This document shows, one piece after another, positions 26,214 through 35,287 of a DNA stretch of 64,000 nucleotides. The stretch's first letter is position 1. Each line of letters begins with the position of its first letter. The translations under genes and the position numbers were made by a program. The DNA is taken from positions 434,001-498,000 of the forward strand of contig NZ_JAFBCB010000001.1 of the NCBI RefSeq assembly GCF_016907455.1, written 5' to 3'. Under the pieces are notes generated by a model. It was not told the DNA's origin, did not search any database, and saw nothing but the letters and a program-made list of their open reading frames with translations. Origin of the DNA: Brachybacterium muris. GTDB lineage: Bacteria > Actinomycetota > Actinomycetes > Actinomycetales > Dermabacteraceae.

Positions 26214-26531
26214 GTGCGGGAGATCTGCCTGGCCAGGTTGGACAAGACTCGTCCGGTTCTCGTGCTCACTCGTGAAGCGGCCCGCCCTGCGATGGCCAAG
26301 GTGACCGTCGCGCCCATCGCCTCCACCGCCAAGGGACTCAGCAGCGAAGTGCCAGTAGGGGTTGCCAACGGCCTCGATCACGAGGGAGCGATCTCGATCG
26401 ACAACGTCGTCACCATTCCTGCTGAGCTCCTGGGCCGTACGGTCGGTTTCCTGAGGCCCGACCAGGAGCGGCAGTTGGCCCGCGCTGTGGTTCTCGCCTA
26501 CGACCTGGACATCCCCCTGCTCGATCACTAG
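26214..26531 (+). CDS. MazF/PemK-type toxin
   Basis: 105 residues with the MazF-like SH3-barrel pattern: REICLARLDKTRPVLVLTRE at the start, VTVAPIASTAKG, and the SIDNVVTIPAELLG stretch. MazF toxins cut mRNA at short motifs and are held by their antitoxin. It has a GTG start. It looks full length with no frameshift, so the pair is probably active. Confidence 0.87.
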   Translation: MREICLARLDKTRPVLVLTREAARPAMAKVTVAPIASTAKGLSSEVPVGVANGLDHEGAISIDNVVTIPAELLGRTVGFLRPDQERQLARAVVLAYDLDIPLLDH

Positions 26532-26622
26532 CGAGTCCCACCGGCCCCGAGGGTGGCTGCGAAGCCGTGGATGAACAAGGCCGTCGATGACGCGGCCTCC
26601 CAGGGACGTGGCATAGGGTTCT

Positions 26623-26637
26623 GCTAACTAAGTTAGC
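26623..26637. promoter_or_regulatory. Palindromic operator upstream of idi
   Basis: GCTAACTAAGTTAGC, 6-bp perfect arms with a 3-nt centre, between a TAGGGT -10-like box (26615-26620) and the idi ATG. It resembles the GGTTAGTTAACC site before crtE, and both fit MarR-type operators. Confidence 0.55.
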
Positions 26638-26930
26638 CAGATATGGAGGAGCCATGACGTCAATCAACGCCGAGGTCGCAGCCTCCGATATCTTCCGCGC
26701 CAGCGCCCGACCCGCCGACCAGGAGCGTGTGGTGCTCCTCGAGGACGACGGCACGCCTCGCGGCACGGTGAATATTCGCCTCGCTGGGGTCCGCTGATCG
26801 AGGGTTCGGGTGCCACGTCGCTGCCGTAGCGGTGGCGTCGTTCGGGACCACCAGTGGTGTCGTTGGGGCCGCTCTGTCTACGCTCCTTCCGCCGTGTGTA
26901 TAGGGCACGCGGCGGAAGGAGCAATCTGGA

Positions 26931-28493
26931 ATGGTACGGAAGATCAGGGCGAAGCTGGTGCTCCAGCTGCGCGCAGAAGGTCTGTCGGGGCGAGCGATTT
27001 CGTCCTCGCAGGGCATGTCCCGCAAGTCCGTGAGGGCGGTGTTCGAGGCCGCTGACGCTGCAGGGATCGGGTGGGGCGATATCGCGGACGTCGCCGATGA
27101 GCAGGTGTATGCCCGGTTGTTCCCGGGCCGGGGCGAGCACGAGAGCGTGTTCGCACAGCCGGACTGGGAACAGGTCCATCGAGAGATGGCCAGGGTCGGC
27201 GTGACGCTGAAGCTGTTGCACGGCGAGTACTTCGACGCGACCACGGCGGCTGGGGATCCGGCGATGGGGTATGACCGGTTTTGCCGCACCTACCAGCACC
27301 ACGTCATGGTCACCGGTGCCGCTTCGAGAGTCGGTCACAAGGCCGGCCAGAGCGTGGAGGTCGACTGGTCCGGCCCCACGATGGAGCTGGCCGATCCGGT
27401 CACCGGCGAGGTCTCGAAGGTGTTCTTGTTCGTTGCCTGCCTGCCTTTTTCTCGTTACGCGTTCTGCTTCCCGGCGCTGGATATGCGCCAGGAGTCCTGG
27501 CTGCGAGCGCACGTAGCGATGTTCGAGGCGCTGGGCGGGACGGTCCCGAGGATCGTTCCGGACAACCTCAAGACCGGTGTGGTGAAGCACCCCCGCGAGG
27601 GCGAGATCGTCCTGAACGATGCGTATCGCGAGATGGCAGCGCATTACTCGGCGGCGGTGCTCCCGGGGAGGGTGCGGAAACCGAAAGACAAGGCGAGCGT
27701 GGAGAACACCGTCGCGCACGTCGCGACCTGGGTCATCGCCGGGCTGCGGGATCAGCGATTCACGTCCCTGCCCGAACTTGCAGCCGCCATCGGGCAGCGG
27801 ATGGAGGCCTATAACGCGGAGCCGTTCCAGAAGCGGCCCGGATCCCGCGCCAGCGTGTTCGACGCGGAGGAGCGGCCGCTGCTGACGCCGCTGCCGGCGG
27901 TGCCCTACGAGATCTCGACATGGCACTACGGACGACGAGTGGGCAGGAACGGGCACGTCACGTTCGCGCGGAACTTCTACTCCGCGCCGTTCGCGCACAT
28001 CGGCGCGAAGGTCGATCTGCGCATCACGGCCCGGACGCTGGAGATCTATCAGGGCAGCCAGCGACTGACCAGTCACCTGCTGCTCCCGGAGACCGCGAGC
28101 AATGAGTACCGCACCAACGACGCGGACCTACCTGCGGGCGAGCGTTTCCAGGCCTGGGACGCGCAGAGGGTGCGGGCGTGGGCAGATCGGGTCGGGCCGG
28201 CCACGGTGATCGTGATCCAGCGGATCTTCGAGTCCGTGCCGATCGTGGAACAGGGCCTGGATCCCGCGTTGGCGGTGCTACGGCTCTCTCGCCGCTTCTC
28301 CGTAGATCGGGTCGAGGCGGCCTGCGCACTCGCGCTGACGGGACGGGTCCGTTCACCGCGCTATGCGCATCTGCACCCGATCTTGGCCACCGGGCAGGAC
28401 AAGGTCGCCGCCCTGCGTCCACCCCGCGAGGAACCCGCGGAAGACGGCGGATACGTCCGTGGCGCCGACTACTACGCCGGAGGTGTCCGGTGA
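26931..28493 (+). CDS. istA: IS21 transposase IstA (copy B)
   Basis: 520 residues, identical in sequence to the copy A protein. The start lies 9 nt after AAGGAG, which is again inside the leader hairpin (26882-26922). Confidence 0.95.
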   Translation: MVRKIRAKLVLQLRAEGLSGRAISSSQGMSRKSVRAVFEAADAAGIGWGDIADVADEQVYARLFPGRGEHESVFAQPDWEQVHREMARVGVTLKLLHGEYFDATTAAGDPAMGYDRFCRTYQHHVMVTGAASRVGHKAGQSVEVDWSGPTMELADPVTGEVSKVFLFVACLPFSRYAFCFPALDMRQESWLRAHVAMFEALGGTVPRIVPDNLKTGVVKHPREGEIVLNDAYREMAAHYSAAVLPGRVRKPKDKASVENTVAHVATWVIAGLRDQRFTSLPELAAAIGQRMEAYNAEPFQKRPGSRASVFDAEERPLLTPLPAVPYEISTWHYGRRVGRNGHVTFARNFYSAPFAHIGAKVDLRITARTLEIYQGSQRLTSHLLLPETASNEYRTNDADLPAGERFQAWDAQRVRAWADRVGPATVIVIQRIFESVPIVEQGLDPALAVLRLSRRFSVDRVEAACALALTGRVRSPRYAHLHPILATGQDKVAALRPPREEPAEDGGYVRGADYYAGGVR

Positions 28494-29236
28494 GCGTGAT
28501 CGATAACGACACGAAGCGGAAGCTGCGCGAGATGGGCGCGACCGCGCTGCTGGACGCGATCGATGCCCAGGATGAGGCTCACGTGCTGGGGATGTCGTTC
28601 CAGGAACGGCTCCAGCTGATCGTGGACGAGGCGCATTCCATCTTCAATCATGGAAAGGTCGAGGGTCTGATCCGCCGGGCGGGGCTGCGTTATCCCGGAG
28701 CGGACCTGCGGCGGCTGGATCTGGTCGAGGAACGGGGACTGAACCGGAACGTGATCGCGCAACTGGCAACCTGCTCCTTCATCCAGCGGCAACAGAACGT
28801 GGTCTTCCAGGGCTTCACCGGCTCAGGGAAGTCCTACCTCGGCTGCGCGCTGGCGAAGCAGGCCTGCCAGCACCGGCTCCGAGCCCACTACATCCGAATG
28901 CCCGACCTCGAAGAGGCCTGGGCCCTGGCAAAGGACAAGCCGCAGGGCCAGACGAAGTTCCTGCGGAAGTACTCCACGTTCTCGCTGCTGGTGATCGACG
29001 AGTGGCTGCTGGACCATCCTGACGAGGGAATGCGTTCGATGCTGCTGGAACTGCTCGAGCGCCGCTATGACACCGGCTCGACCGTGTTCTGCACCCAGTA
29101 CCCGAAGAAGGACTGGCACGCCCGGCTCGGTGGAGCAGTCCACGCCGATGCGATCATGGACCGCATCGTGCACAACACAATCTGGATCGACACCGGCGAC
29201 AGGAACATGCGAGAACACACCGCACTGCCCCAGTGA
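28490..29236 (+). CDS. istB: IS21 helper ATPase IstB (copy B)
   Basis: 248 residues from the GTG that overlaps the istA stop. Walker A GFTGSGKSYLG and Walker B LLVIDEWLL are intact. The protein is identical to the copy A protein. Confidence 0.93.
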   Translation: MSVIDNDTKRKLREMGATALLDAIDAQDEAHVLGMSFQERLQLIVDEAHSIFNHGKVEGLIRRAGLRYPGADLRRLDLVEERGLNRNVIAQLATCSFIQRQQNVVFQGFTGSGKSYLGCALAKQACQHRLRAHYIRMPDLEEAWALAKDKPQGQTKFLRKYSTFSLLVIDEWLLDHPDEGMRSMLLELLERRYDTGSTVFCTQYPKKDWHARLGGAVHADAIMDRIVHNTIWIDTGDRNMREHTALPQ

Positions 29237-29916
29237 CCCGATGCCGGCGGGAGCCAGTGGTCCCCACCGCGGCGGCTACTGGCCCCCGTCGGCACGATCG
29301 GCGGTCCCCAAGAGCAAGATTCGGTGGCTCCCACGACTACGAATACTCACACGGAGCTCAAGTCCGTGGTGCACACCGAGGACACCCCGCTGCACCTGGC
29401 GTTCTCCGTGCACCTGATGGCAGCCGACGGTCGAGTGCTGATGACCCGTCGGGCGTTGTCCAAGAAGACGTGGCCGGGTGTGTGGACCAACTCCCTGTGC
29501 GGTCACCCCGCCCCGGGGGAGGCCACCGCCGATGCCATCCGACGGCGCGCCCAGCAGGAGCTGAACCTAGACCCGGCGTGGCTCAGTGACCCGGAGCCCC
29601 TGCTGCCCCAGTTCCGCTACCGCGCCGTGGATGCCAGCGGCGTGGTGGAGAACGAGATCTGCCCGGTGTTCGTGGTGCAGCTGCTGGTGGACCCCGATCA
29701 GCTGCCGGAGCCCAACCCTGACGAGGTCGCCGAGCAGCGCTGGCTGCCCGGCACCGACCTGGTGGCCGCCGTGCAGGCGGCACCGTTCGTCGTCAGCCCG
29801 TGGCTGGCCCTGCACATCGAGGACGAGCGCGCCCGCACAGCACTCAGCGCAGGCGCGGACGGGTGATCTGATTCGGCGCGCACGCTCGCAGCGGGTGACT
29901 CAGGCCAGCAGGTGGA

Positions 29917-30810
29917 TCAGCCGAACTGCACCTGGGCGATGATCAGCATCGTCACCAGGAAGCCGGTCACGTAGTTCAGCCACAGGAAGCGCCGCCAGCC
30001 GGCGTTCGCACGCTCCGCATCCTCATCGCGCAATGAGCGGAACGGCCAGATGTTCGCCAGGTACGGCAGCATCAGCAGCGCTCCCAGGGAGAACAGCTCC
30101 CACGGCACCAGCAGCAGGATCGCCGCCAGCGCGTACAGCCCCAGCGCCACCCGCACGGTGGCCTTCGCGCCCAGCACCGTGGAGATCGACCCCAGCCCGG
30201 CGGCCCTGTCGGCGATCACGTCCTGCACCGCGCCGAAGGCCTGGCTTGCCATCGACCAGGCGAAGAACGCCGCCAGCACCAGCACCGTCGAGGCACCGAG
30301 GCGGCCATCGGCCAGCAGCGCACCCACCACCGCCGGGCCCACGAAATGGGTGGCCGAGGTGGCGGAGTCCAGGAACGGGACCTCCTTGAACCGCAGGCCC
30401 TTCGCGCTGTACGCCACCACCGCGAACATCGTCACCGTGAGCGCGATCGCGGAGGCGACCGTTCCCACCGCGTACAGGTACACCAGGAACGGGATGCAGG
30501 TGACGGCGCAGGCCACCAGGATCGTGCGGTGGTGGCGGCGATCCACCACCGCCCCCTCCACGCCACCCTTGCGGGGGTTCAGCAGGTCCGACTCGTAGTC
30601 GAACACGTCGTTGATCCCGTACATCGCCAGGTTGTAGGGGATCAGGAAGAACAGGGTGCCGATCACCAGCGGCAGGTCGATGCGCCCGGTGGTGAGGAAC
30701 AGGGCCACGGCGAAGGGGTAGGCGGTGTTCACCCAGGACAGCGGCCTCGAGGTGCTCACCAGGGACCGCAGCACGCCGCCGGTGCTCACGGATGTGGTGC
30801 TCGAACTCAT
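29917..30810 (-). CDS. crtEb: Lycopene elongase (UbiA-type prenyltransferase)
   Basis: 297 residues, about eight membrane helices. The two Asp-rich UbiA motifs are NDVFDYESD and AVQDVIADRAAG. It adds C5 units to both ends of lycopene to give the C50 skeleton (flavuxanthin type), as known for CrtEb in Corynebacterium and CrtE2 in Micrococcus. It is the last gene of the crt operon and its start overlaps the crtYf stop (ATGA). Confidence 0.9.
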   Translation of the reverse strand: MSSSTTSVSTGGVLRSLVSTSRPLSWVNTAYPFAVALFLTTGRIDLPLVIGTLFFLIPYNLAMYGINDVFDYESDLLNPRKGGVEGAVVDRRHHRTILVACAVTCIPFLVYLYAVGTVASAIALTVTMFAVVAYSAKGLRFKEVPFLDSATSATHFVGPAVVGALLADGRLGASTVLVLAAFFAWSMASQAFGAVQDVIADRAAGLGSISTVLGAKATVRVALGLYALAAILLLVPWELFSLGALLMLPYLANIWPFRSLRDEDAERANAGWRRFLWLNYVTGFLVTMLIIAQVQFG

Positions 30811-31139
30811 CGTGGACCTCCGTCGTCCTTAGCCCCGTTTCGCCGCAGGAACGCCCATAGCGCCGGCAGCAGCAGGGCCACCACGAACACGTAGGAGAAG
30901 TCCTCGATGGGGGCCAGGCCGATGCGCCAGCCGATCAGGTGCTCCTCCGCGTAGGTGAACAGGCCCACCGCGATCATGATGGTGTCGAACACCGCGGTGA
31001 GCAGCGCGACCACGGCGAAGGCGATCAGCGAGACAAGCAGGGTGCGACGGCGGCGCCGGGGGTCGACGCGGGACAGGGCCAGGCCCGCCGCCGCGATGGC
31101 CACACCCATCACCGCCAGGTTCACGTACAGGTAGGTCAT
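30807..31139 (-). CDS. crtYf: C50 carotenoid cyclase subunit CrtYf
   Basis: 110-residue membrane protein with about three helices, of the heterodimeric lycopene-cyclase family (CrtYc/d, CrtYe/f). The hallmark GLAPIEDFSYVFVVALLLPALW near the C-terminus matches the family PxE(E/D) motif. With CrtYe it closes the epsilon- or gamma-type end rings of C50 carotenoids. ATG 31139 is chosen by overlap with the upstream gene. Confidence 0.88.
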   Translation of the reverse strand: MTYLYVNLAVMGVAIAAAGLALSRVDPRRRRRTLLVSLIAFAVVALLTAVFDTIMIAVGLFTYAEEHLIGWRIGLAPIEDFSYVFVVALLLPALWAFLRRNGAKDDGGPR

Positions 31140-31486
31140 GCCACATCGCTCCGTCCGGATCGCGCATCCAGCAGGCGACCTGCGCCGGTGGCCACCACCA
31201 TTGTCAGGTGGCACAGGAACCACAGGAAGAAGGGCTCCTCGATGGTCAGGTGCGGCACGATCTCGTAGCCGCTGAGATAGGGGCCCTCGCCGCGGGCGAA
31301 CACGCCGAGGCTGATGCAGATCAGGTCCCACAGCAGCAGCAGCCCCACCCCGACTCCCTGCACGATCAGGGCGCGGCGGGTGTCCCGGAACAGGTACAGC
31401 CGGAACCGATGGTCCAGCAGCAGCATGCAGAAGCTGGAAGCCAGGATCGCCGCGAGGTACGCCCAGGAGGTCATGAACTCCATCAT
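31136..31486 (-). CDS. crtYe: C50 carotenoid cyclase subunit CrtYe
   Basis: 116 residues with about three membrane helices, the partner of CrtYf. The PHLTIEEPFFLWFLCHLTMV segment carries the conserved family acidic pair next to Pro. ATG 31486 overlaps the crtI stop (ATGA); a second ATG follows immediately. Confidence 0.87.
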   Translation of the reverse strand: MMEFMTSWAYLAAILASSFCMLLLDHRFRLYLFRDTRRALIVQGVGVGLLLLWDLICISLGVFARGEGPYLSGYEIVPHLTIEEPFFLWFLCHLTMVVATGAGRLLDARSGRSDVA

Positions 31487-33120
31487 CCCCGGGAGGCACC
31501 GCCCCGGCGCGGAAGCTGAGCGGGCGACAGCGGGCCGTCGCTGCGGTCGCCCCGCAGGCGCTTCAGCACGTTCTCCGCGCTGATCAGGCACATCGGCAAC
31601 CCCACGCCCGGCACCGTGGTGCCCCCGGCATACAGTAGGTTCGGCAGGTGCTTCGACCGGTTGGAGCCGCGCAGGAACGCGGACTGGCGCAGCGTGTGCG
31701 CCGGGCCCAGAGCGTTGCCGCGCCAGGAGTGCAGATCGGCGGTGAAGTCACCGGGGCCCACGCTGTGGCGCACCGTGATGCGTTCGGCGAGGTCCGGGAT
31801 CCCGGCCCAGTCGCTGATCTGGGCGATGGCCTGGTCCACTGCGCGCTCGACGGCCTCGGAGCCGGTGCCGTCCGGCCCGCCGCGGCCCAGACCGCTGCCG
31901 TCGGGGGCATCGGGGGAGACGGGGATCAGCACGAACAGGTTCTCGCTGCCCTCCGGGGCGCTGGAGGGGTCGGTGGCGGAGTTGCGGCACACGTAGATGC
32001 TGGCCGGGTCCGGCACCGTCGGGACCTTCCCGCCGATCTGTGCGAAGTTCGCCTCCCAGTCCTTGGTGAACAGCAGCGTGTGGTGGGCCAGCTGCGGCAG
32101 TTCGCCCTCCACTCCGAGCAGGGCCAGCACCGCGCCGGGGCCGCTGGTGCGGGTGTCCCAGTACTGCTGCGGGTAGGTGCGCAGTTCCTCGGGCAGCAGA
32201 CGGGTCTCGGTGTGGTGGAGGTCTGCGGCGGAGACCACCACATCGGCATCGATCCGTTCGGTGCCACCTGCAGTGCGGACGGTGACCCCGGTGGCCCGGG
32301 CCCTTCCGCGGCCAGGCAGCATCCCGGCCAGGTGCGAGAGCGTGCCGGTCCCGTCGGTGGTGCGGATCGCGGTGACCTCCGCGCCGGTGCGGATCTCGGC
32401 GCCCTCGGCGCGGGCTAGGTCGGCGATCACCTCGATGATCCGGTGGAAGCCGCCCTGGGGGTACTTCACGCCGTCCTCGAGATCCATCGCGCTCATCAGG
32501 TGGTACAGGCTCGGTGCCGTGCGCGGGGTGGCGGCCAGGAACACCGCCGGGTATCCCAGGATCTGCCGCAGGCGGGTGTCCCGCACGGTGCGGGCGGCGA
32601 GGGAGTGCAGCGACTCCAGCAGCAGCCGGGCCAGGCGCGGCAGCTGCGGCAGGGACCGCAGGGCTGTGCCCACCGGCACCCCGGAGAACGTGGTGTAGAG
32701 GAACGAGCGGGTGGCCAGCTCGTACGTGGAGCGGGCCGAGTCCAGGTAGCGCTCCAGGCGCTTCCCGGCCCCCGGCTCGACCTGCTCGAACAGGGCGACG
32801 GCGGCTGCCCGGTCCGAGCGCACATCCAGCGGCTCCGAGTGGCCCTCGCCGTACACCCGGTAGGCGGGGTCCAGGTCCACCAGTTCCAGGTGGTCCTCCA
32901 CCTTCTCGCCCAGCAGGGAGAAGAAGTGCTCGAAGCACTCAGGCATCAGGTACCAGGACGGCCCGGTGTCGAACACGAAGCCGTCGTCCTCAAGCCGGCC
33001 TGCCCGCCCGCCGATCTCCTCGCGGGCCTCGAGCACCGTCACCTGGTGGCCGTCGCGGGCCAGCAGCGCCGCGGAAGCGAGCCCGGCGATGCCGGCCCCG
33101 ATGATGATGACCCTGCTCAT
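31483..33120 (-). CDS. crtI: Phytoene desaturase
   Basis: 545 residues. The N-terminal FAD loop (VIIIGAGIAGLASAALLARDGHQVTVLEA) and the C-terminal CrtI signature (NLLYAGGTTVPGVGLPMCLISAENV) are both present. It converts phytoene to lycopene in successive desaturations at the membrane. There is 4-nt overlap with both crtB and crtYe, so the operon is tightly coupled. Confidence 0.93.
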   Translation of the reverse strand: MSRVIIIGAGIAGLASAALLARDGHQVTVLEAREEIGGRAGRLEDDGFVFDTGPSWYLMPECFEHFFSLLGEKVEDHLELVDLDPAYRVYGEGHSEPLDVRSDRAAAVALFEQVEPGAGKRLERYLDSARSTYELATRSFLYTTFSGVPVGTALRSLPQLPRLARLLLESLHSLAARTVRDTRLRQILGYPAVFLAATPRTAPSLYHLMSAMDLEDGVKYPQGGFHRIIEVIADLARAEGAEIRTGAEVTAIRTTDGTGTLSHLAGMLPGRGRARATGVTVRTAGGTERIDADVVVSAADLHHTETRLLPEELRTYPQQYWDTRTSGPGAVLALLGVEGELPQLAHHTLLFTKDWEANFAQIGGKVPTVPDPASIYVCRNSATDPSSAPEGSENLFVLIPVSPDAPDGSGLGRGGPDGTGSEAVERAVDQAIAQISDWAGIPDLAERITVRHSVGPGDFTADLHSWRGNALGPAHTLRQSAFLRGSNRSKHLPNLLYAGGTTVPGVGLPMCLISAENVLKRLRGDRSDGPLSPAQLPRRGGASRG

Positions 33121-34040
33121 GCGCGGCTCCTCCGCCGTCGGGGCCGGCGCTCACGGAGCACGGCCCGGGTGATGATTGCTGTCTTCTGGGCATCGGGCAC
33201 GCGCACTCGGCTCGTGCGCAGGGACGCGGCGTCGGTGCGCTCCAGCCGGTCAGCGAGAGCAGCGAAGAGGTCGTGGACGGTGCGCACTGCGGTGCGACTG
33301 GTGTCGGGGAGCTGCTCGATCGCGGCGCCGGCGGCAGCGAGGTCCCCGCGGATGTCGGCCAGCAGGGTGCGCTTCTCGTCCTCGGTGAGGGTGGCGGGGT
33401 CCACGCCGGGGAAGTAGCTGCGGCCGCGGCCTTCGGCATCGGCCCGCAGGTCACGCAGGAAGTTCACCTTCTGGAAGGCTGCACCGAGGCGCCGGGCCCC
33501 GTCCAGCAGCTGCGGGGAGGGTGCCACGGGCACGGGGGAACGGTCGGTGGCGAACACGTGCAGGCACATCAGGCCCACCACCTCCGCTGAGCCGTACACG
33601 TACTCCTCGAAGGAGTCGGGGTTGTGCTCGGTGACGGTGAGGTCTGCGCGCATGGAGGCGAAGAAGGGGCGGGTCAGTTCGGTGGTGATGCCGCAGCTGC
33701 GGGCGGTGAGCGCGAAGGCGTGCACCACCAGGTCGCTGCTGAACCCGCTGGCCAGGGCCTGCTCGGTGCGGGCCTCGTACTCGTCCAGTACCTCGGCGAT
33801 CTGCTCGGGGGTCAGGCCGCTGCCCAGCGCGGCGCCGTCCACGATCTCATCGGCCACCCGCACCAGGGCATAGATCGATCGCACCCGGGCCCGCACGGGG
33901 GCGCCGAGCAGGCGGGTCGCGGCGCCGAAGCTGGTGGAGTAGGAGTCGATCACCCGGTCCGCGGAGCGGGTGGCAGCGCTCGCGTAGGTGCGTGCGTCGC
34001 GGGCGGCCTGAGGGTCAGGGGTCTGGGGCTGGACGATCAT
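33117..34040 (-). CDS. crtB: Phytoene synthase
   Basis: 307-residue squalene/phytoene synthase. It has two Asp-rich motifs, VRVADEIVD and FLRDLRADAEGRGRSYFP, and the SFYTF-like segment is SYSTSFGAATRLL. It condenses two GGPP to phytoene. The stop overlaps crtI and the start overlaps crtE (ATGA). Confidence 0.92.
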   Translation of the reverse strand: MIVQPQTPDPQAARDARTYASAATRSADRVIDSYSTSFGAATRLLGAPVRARVRSIYALVRVADEIVDGAALGSGLTPEQIAEVLDEYEARTEQALASGFSSDLVVHAFALTARSCGITTELTRPFFASMRADLTVTEHNPDSFEEYVYGSAEVVGLMCLHVFATDRSPVPVAPSPQLLDGARRLGAAFQKVNFLRDLRADAEGRGRSYFPGVDPATLTEDEKRTLLADIRGDLAAAGAAIEQLPDTSRTAVRTVHDLFAALADRLERTDAASLRTSRVRVPDAQKTAIITRAVLRERRPRRRRSRA

Positions 34041-35140
34041 CGAGCGCTGCCGATCTCCTCGGCCAGGGCGGCCAGCGCATCCCCGAGTGGCCCGGGCAGG
34101 GCGGCCCCGGCGATCTCATCGCGGGCCTGGCGTGCGTGGTCCCGGATCTGATCGGCGGTAGCCTGCAGGGCGCCGCACCGGGTGAGCAGCTCGCGCATGG
34201 CGAGGTTGATCCGGGAGAGCTCGTCATCGTCGGCCGCACAGGCGCGGGACAGCAGGTCCTTCACCTCCGAGGCGGCCTCGGAGGCCAGCGCCGTGGCCAT
34301 CAGGTAGGTGTGCTTGCCCTCGCGCAGGTCACCCCCGACGGGCTTCCCGATCGCGCCGGGATCGCCGAACACCCCCAGCAGATCGTCCTCGAGCTGGAAG
34401 GCCATGCCCAGATGGGTGCCGATCCGACCCACGGCCGCCACCTGGTCCGCTCCCAGTCCGGCCAGCAGGGCGCCGGACTGCAGGGGCGCGCAGAAGGTGT
34501 ACACGGCGGTCTTCAGCTCGGCGGTGCGCAGCGCCTTCTCGCGGGGATCCCCGGCGTCGTCCCCGGTGGTCGCCTGGTCCGGGGAGAAGGACAGCTCCAC
34601 GTCCAGCAGTTCGCCCAGGGTGGTGGTGACCACCGTGTCGTGCAGGATCCGCTGGAGTTCCTCCCGCGCAGGGGCCGGCACATCCGCGGTGCCGGCCAGC
34701 AGCAGTCGGTAGGCGGCGGCCAGGGCCAGGTCACCGGCCAGGATCGAGCGGGTGTAGCCACGGTGGGTGGCCAGGTCATCGCTCATGCCGCGCGAGGCTG
34801 CACCGGCGGCGTGGGCGGCATGGAGGGACGGGCGGCCGTAGCGCATGTCGTCACGGTCGATCACGTCGTCGTGCAGGATGAACGCGGCGTGGAGCAACCC
34901 GTACGCGGCGGCGACGGCTGCGGCGGCCTCGTGGTCGTGGGGGCCGTTGCTGCAGGCTGCCAGCATCACCAGGCGTGAGCGCAGACGCTTGCCGCTGCGG
35001 GTGTGCTCGAGCACCTCTTCCCACAGCGACCGACCGTGGACGCCCGCCCCGGAGGGGCATGACTGCTGCTCGCGGACGAACCGCTCCAGGGCGGAATCCA
35101 CCGCCGACAGCTCGATCCCCTGGAGATCAAAGTAGTTCAC
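34037..35140 (-). CDS. crtE: Geranylgeranyl diphosphate synthase
   Basis: 367-residue trans-isoprenyl diphosphate synthase. The first Asp-rich motif is LHDDVIDRDDMRYGRPS and the second is QLEDDLLGVFGD; the residues around SGKRLRSRL bind IPP. It makes GGPP for CrtB. I chose GTG 35140 (VNYFDLQGIEL) because a TATGGT -10 box (35152-35157) and the palindrome lie just upstream; the longer frame would run through both. It is the first gene of the operon. Confidence 0.9.
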   Translation of the reverse strand: MNYFDLQGIELSAVDSALERFVREQQSCPSGAGVHGRSLWEEVLEHTRSGKRLRSRLVMLAACSNGPHDHEAAAAVAAAYGLLHAAFILHDDVIDRDDMRYGRPSLHAAHAAGAASRGMSDDLATHRGYTRSILAGDLALAAAYRLLLAGTADVPAPAREELQRILHDTVVTTTLGELLDVELSFSPDQATTGDDAGDPREKALRTAELKTAVYTFCAPLQSGALLAGLGADQVAAVGRIGTHLGMAFQLEDDLLGVFGDPGAIGKPVGGDLREGKHTYLMATALASEAASEVKDLLSRACAADDDELSRINLAMRELLTRCGALQATADQIRDHARQARDEIAGAALPGPLGDALAALAEEIGSAR

Positions 35141-35142
35141 TC

Positions 35143-35154
35143 GGTTAGTTAACC
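35143..35154. promoter_or_regulatory. Palindromic operator at the crtE promoter
   Basis: GGTTAGTTAACC, with GGTTA/TAACC arms, overlaps the crtE -10 region and ends 3 nt from the start codon. It is similar to the idi palindrome. A MarR-type CrtR would be expected by analogy with Corynebacterium, but no such gene is in the window. Confidence 0.55.
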
Positions 35155-35287
35155 ATATTCGGCCAGTCGCGCCCGGAGACTCCTCCCAGGGAGGGGAGGA
35201 GCCTCCAGCACAGGGTTCGAATCGGCCCGCGACCTGCTCGGACCGACCGCGTGGTCCTTCGAGGTGCACCCCGCGGAGCACCACCGC

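Larger units (their letters stand above)
26769..29349 (+). mobile_element. IS21-family element, copy B
   Basis: A complete 2581-bp copy with the same ends as copy A, flanked by the 5-bp duplication CACGG (26764-26768 and 29350-29354). It interrupts idi in the same transcriptional direction. Confidence 0.95.
26654..29866 (+). pseudogene. idi: Isopentenyl-diphosphate isomerase type 1, split by IS21
   Basis: Nudix-fold enzyme that converts IPP to DMAPP, the starter for GGPP and carotenoids. Codons 1-38 (26654-26768, ending GTPRGT) and the rest (from 29355, ELKSVVHTEDTPLHLAF) join exactly when the IS21 and one CACGG duplication are removed, giving 208 residues. The catalytic Cys is in NSLCGHP and the Glu in VVENEICPVF. 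A GTG in the IS end (29324) could start a 180-residue hybrid lacking the first beta strand, which is unlikely to be fully active. The gene converges on the crt operon. A GGAGGA ribosome site precedes the ATG. Confidence 0.94.

Noticed and set aside
29324-29866. Idi hybrid starting in the IS21 end as a functional enzyme
   Set aside because: It lacks the first beta strand and has no good ribosome site; mentioned under idi but not listed as a working gene.
34037-35284. Longer crtE starting at 35284
   Set aside because: The added N-terminus runs through the -10 box and palindrome and has no resemblance to prenyl synthases.
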